Under the pieces are notes generated by a model. The model had not been told where the DNA came from and ran no database searches. It saw only the letters and a list, made by a program, of their open reading frames with translations. From the NCBI GenBank assembly GCA_017442765.1, contig JAFRZC010000051.1, positions 1-6,018 on the forward strand: a stretch of DNA of 6,018 bases, in the 5' to 3' direction. Positions 5,560-6,018 of this stretch are shown here, piece after piece (the first letter of the stretch is position 1; every line of letters begins with the position of its first letter). Both the position numbers and the translations under genes were made by a program. The DNA comes from Prevotella sp. Its GTDB lineage: Bacteria > Bacteroidota > Bacteroidia > Bacteroidales > Bacteroidaceae.

Positions 5560-5597
5560 AGGGAGGCTGGTGAACATTCACGGCCTCCCTTTGTTTT
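5560..5597 (+). terminator. Rho-independent terminator after the coiled-coil gene
   Basis: AGGGAGGC (5560-5567) pairs with GCCTCCCT (5583-5590). Inside the loop GTGA/TCAC can pair as well. TTTGTTTT follows. It begins 17 bp after the stop codon, and its T-run merges with the left end of repeat copy B. Confidence 0.85.
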
Positions 5598-5741
5598 CAA
5601 AATGCAAAATTACAGCAAAAAACCCCGAACCATTGTTATTACATGACGTTGCTTTGGCTCGGCATAGTGAGCAAGTTCACTCTGCTCTCGCCTTGCACAA
5701 CGTTACACATAGTTCGGGGATTCTTTCACAAATTGCGGTTT
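5594..5741. repeat. Dispersed 148-bp intergenic repeat, copy B
   Basis: This is the second copy of the element at 2096-2242, in the same orientation and about 95% identical by eye. The inverted ends CCCCGAAC (5623-5630) and GTTCGGGG (5712-5719) bound the same 97-bp hairpin core. The left flank again holds a leftward TAATTTTG box (minus strand, 5605-5612), which here points into the 3' end of the coiled-coil gene. This copy sits between two convergent genes rather than upstream of one. Confidence 0.85.
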
Positions 5742-5772
5742 TTTGTGGGTTGATATTTTCGTTTGAAACTTG

Positions 5773-5844
5773 TACGAGGTAAAAGGTGGCTGCTTATACG
5801 AGGGAAAAGGTTGATGCTTTTACGAGGTAAAAGGTTGGTGCCTC
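5773..5844. repeat. Three 24-bp tandem repeats
   Basis: Units begin at 5773, 5797 and 5821, each with TACGAGG(T/G)AAAAGGT as its conserved first part and a more variable end. At 5817-5833 CTTTTAC, GAG, GTAAAAG forms a perfect 7-bp hairpin; the other unit junctions have weaker versions. The array ends 2 bp before the stop codon of the membrane-protein gene that enters from the right. With the two dispersed-repeat features it accounts for most of the 303-bp gap 5544-5846, which otherwise shows no gene. Confidence 0.8.
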
Positions 5845-5846
5845 TT

Positions 5847-6017
5847 TTACTTTATCTTCACCTTGCCTTTCCTGCCCACGAGCCACCAGATACAGAATAT
5901 CAGCACGGCATCGGAAATCATAATAATGCCTTGCCAACCTGCACCTATGCCCAGTTTGGTTGCACCCATGATGCCTGCCAACAACACTACGTGGTAGGCC
6001 AAAGCGCCGAGGAAGAG
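5847..6017 (-). CDS. C-terminal fragment of a membrane protein, function unknown
   Basis: The minus strand is open from the right edge to a TAA at 5847-5849, giving the last 56 residues of a protein. It begins LFLGALAYHVVLLAGIMGAT and continues KLGIGAGWQGIIMISDAVLIFCIWWLVGRKGKVKIK. There are two hydrophobic segments (about residues 1-18 and 29-47 of the fragment) and a lysine-rich, presumably cytoplasmic tail, as in an integral inner-membrane protein. I do not recognise the family from this end. The reading is supported by codon use like the neighbouring genes and by the membrane pattern. The start and most of the gene lie outside the window. Confidence 0.65.
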   Translation of the reverse strand, partial: LFLGALAYHVVLLAGIMGATKLGIGAGWQGIIMISDAVLIFCIWWLVGRKGKVKIK

Positions 6018-6018
6018 C

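Noticed and set aside
5773..5844. Short CRISPR array
   Set aside because: Units are contiguous 24-bp tandem repeats without unique spacers, and no cas genes are present.

Overview
The window looks like part of a chromosome from the Bacteroidota, most likely order Bacteroidales (Prevotella-like). The evidence is the promoter type: -7 boxes of the TAnnTTTG kind lie upstream of most genes, and starts have A-rich leaders with no Shine-Dalgarno sequence. The gene set also fits: a Bacteroidetes-type flavodoxin lipoprotein, a DUF4160-like protein, a Na/Pi symporter and a small coiled-coil protein ending in GVQDKR. Coding regions are GC-rich and intergenic regions clearly AT-rich. The genus is an inference.

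Layout from left to right: (1) a flavodoxin-like lipoprotein gene on the minus strand, cut by the left edge and interrupted by a frameshift and stop near position 97; (2) a divergent DUF4160-like small gene on the plus strand, ending in a strong hairpin terminator; (3) an intact aldo/keto reductase on the minus strand; (4) a 311-bp divergent intergenic region holding a 147-bp dispersed repeat and a four-unit, 11-bp-period direct repeat that resembles a Pho box; (5) a short Na/Pi symporter on the plus strand, without a PhoU-like tail; (6) a 63-residue orphan antitoxin-like gene on the minus strand, tail to tail with the symporter; (7) an MFS exporter-type transporter on the minus strand; (8) a divergent promoter region, then a 103-residue coiled-coil protein on the plus strand with its own terminator; (9) a 303-bp region with a second copy of the dispersed repeat and three 24-bp tandem repeats; (10) the C-terminal end of a membrane protein entering from the right edge on the minus strand.

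The genes alternate in strand and mostly have their own promoters, so this is not one operon or pathway. The flavodoxin and the aldo/keto reductase are both redox proteins but are transcribed separately. The points most worth a second look are non-coding: the Pho-box-like array in front of the phosphate symporter, which fits that gene's function, and the 147-bp repeat, which carries a leftward promoter next to a long imperfect hairpin. I saw no rRNA, tRNA, transposase, phage or CRISPR locus.
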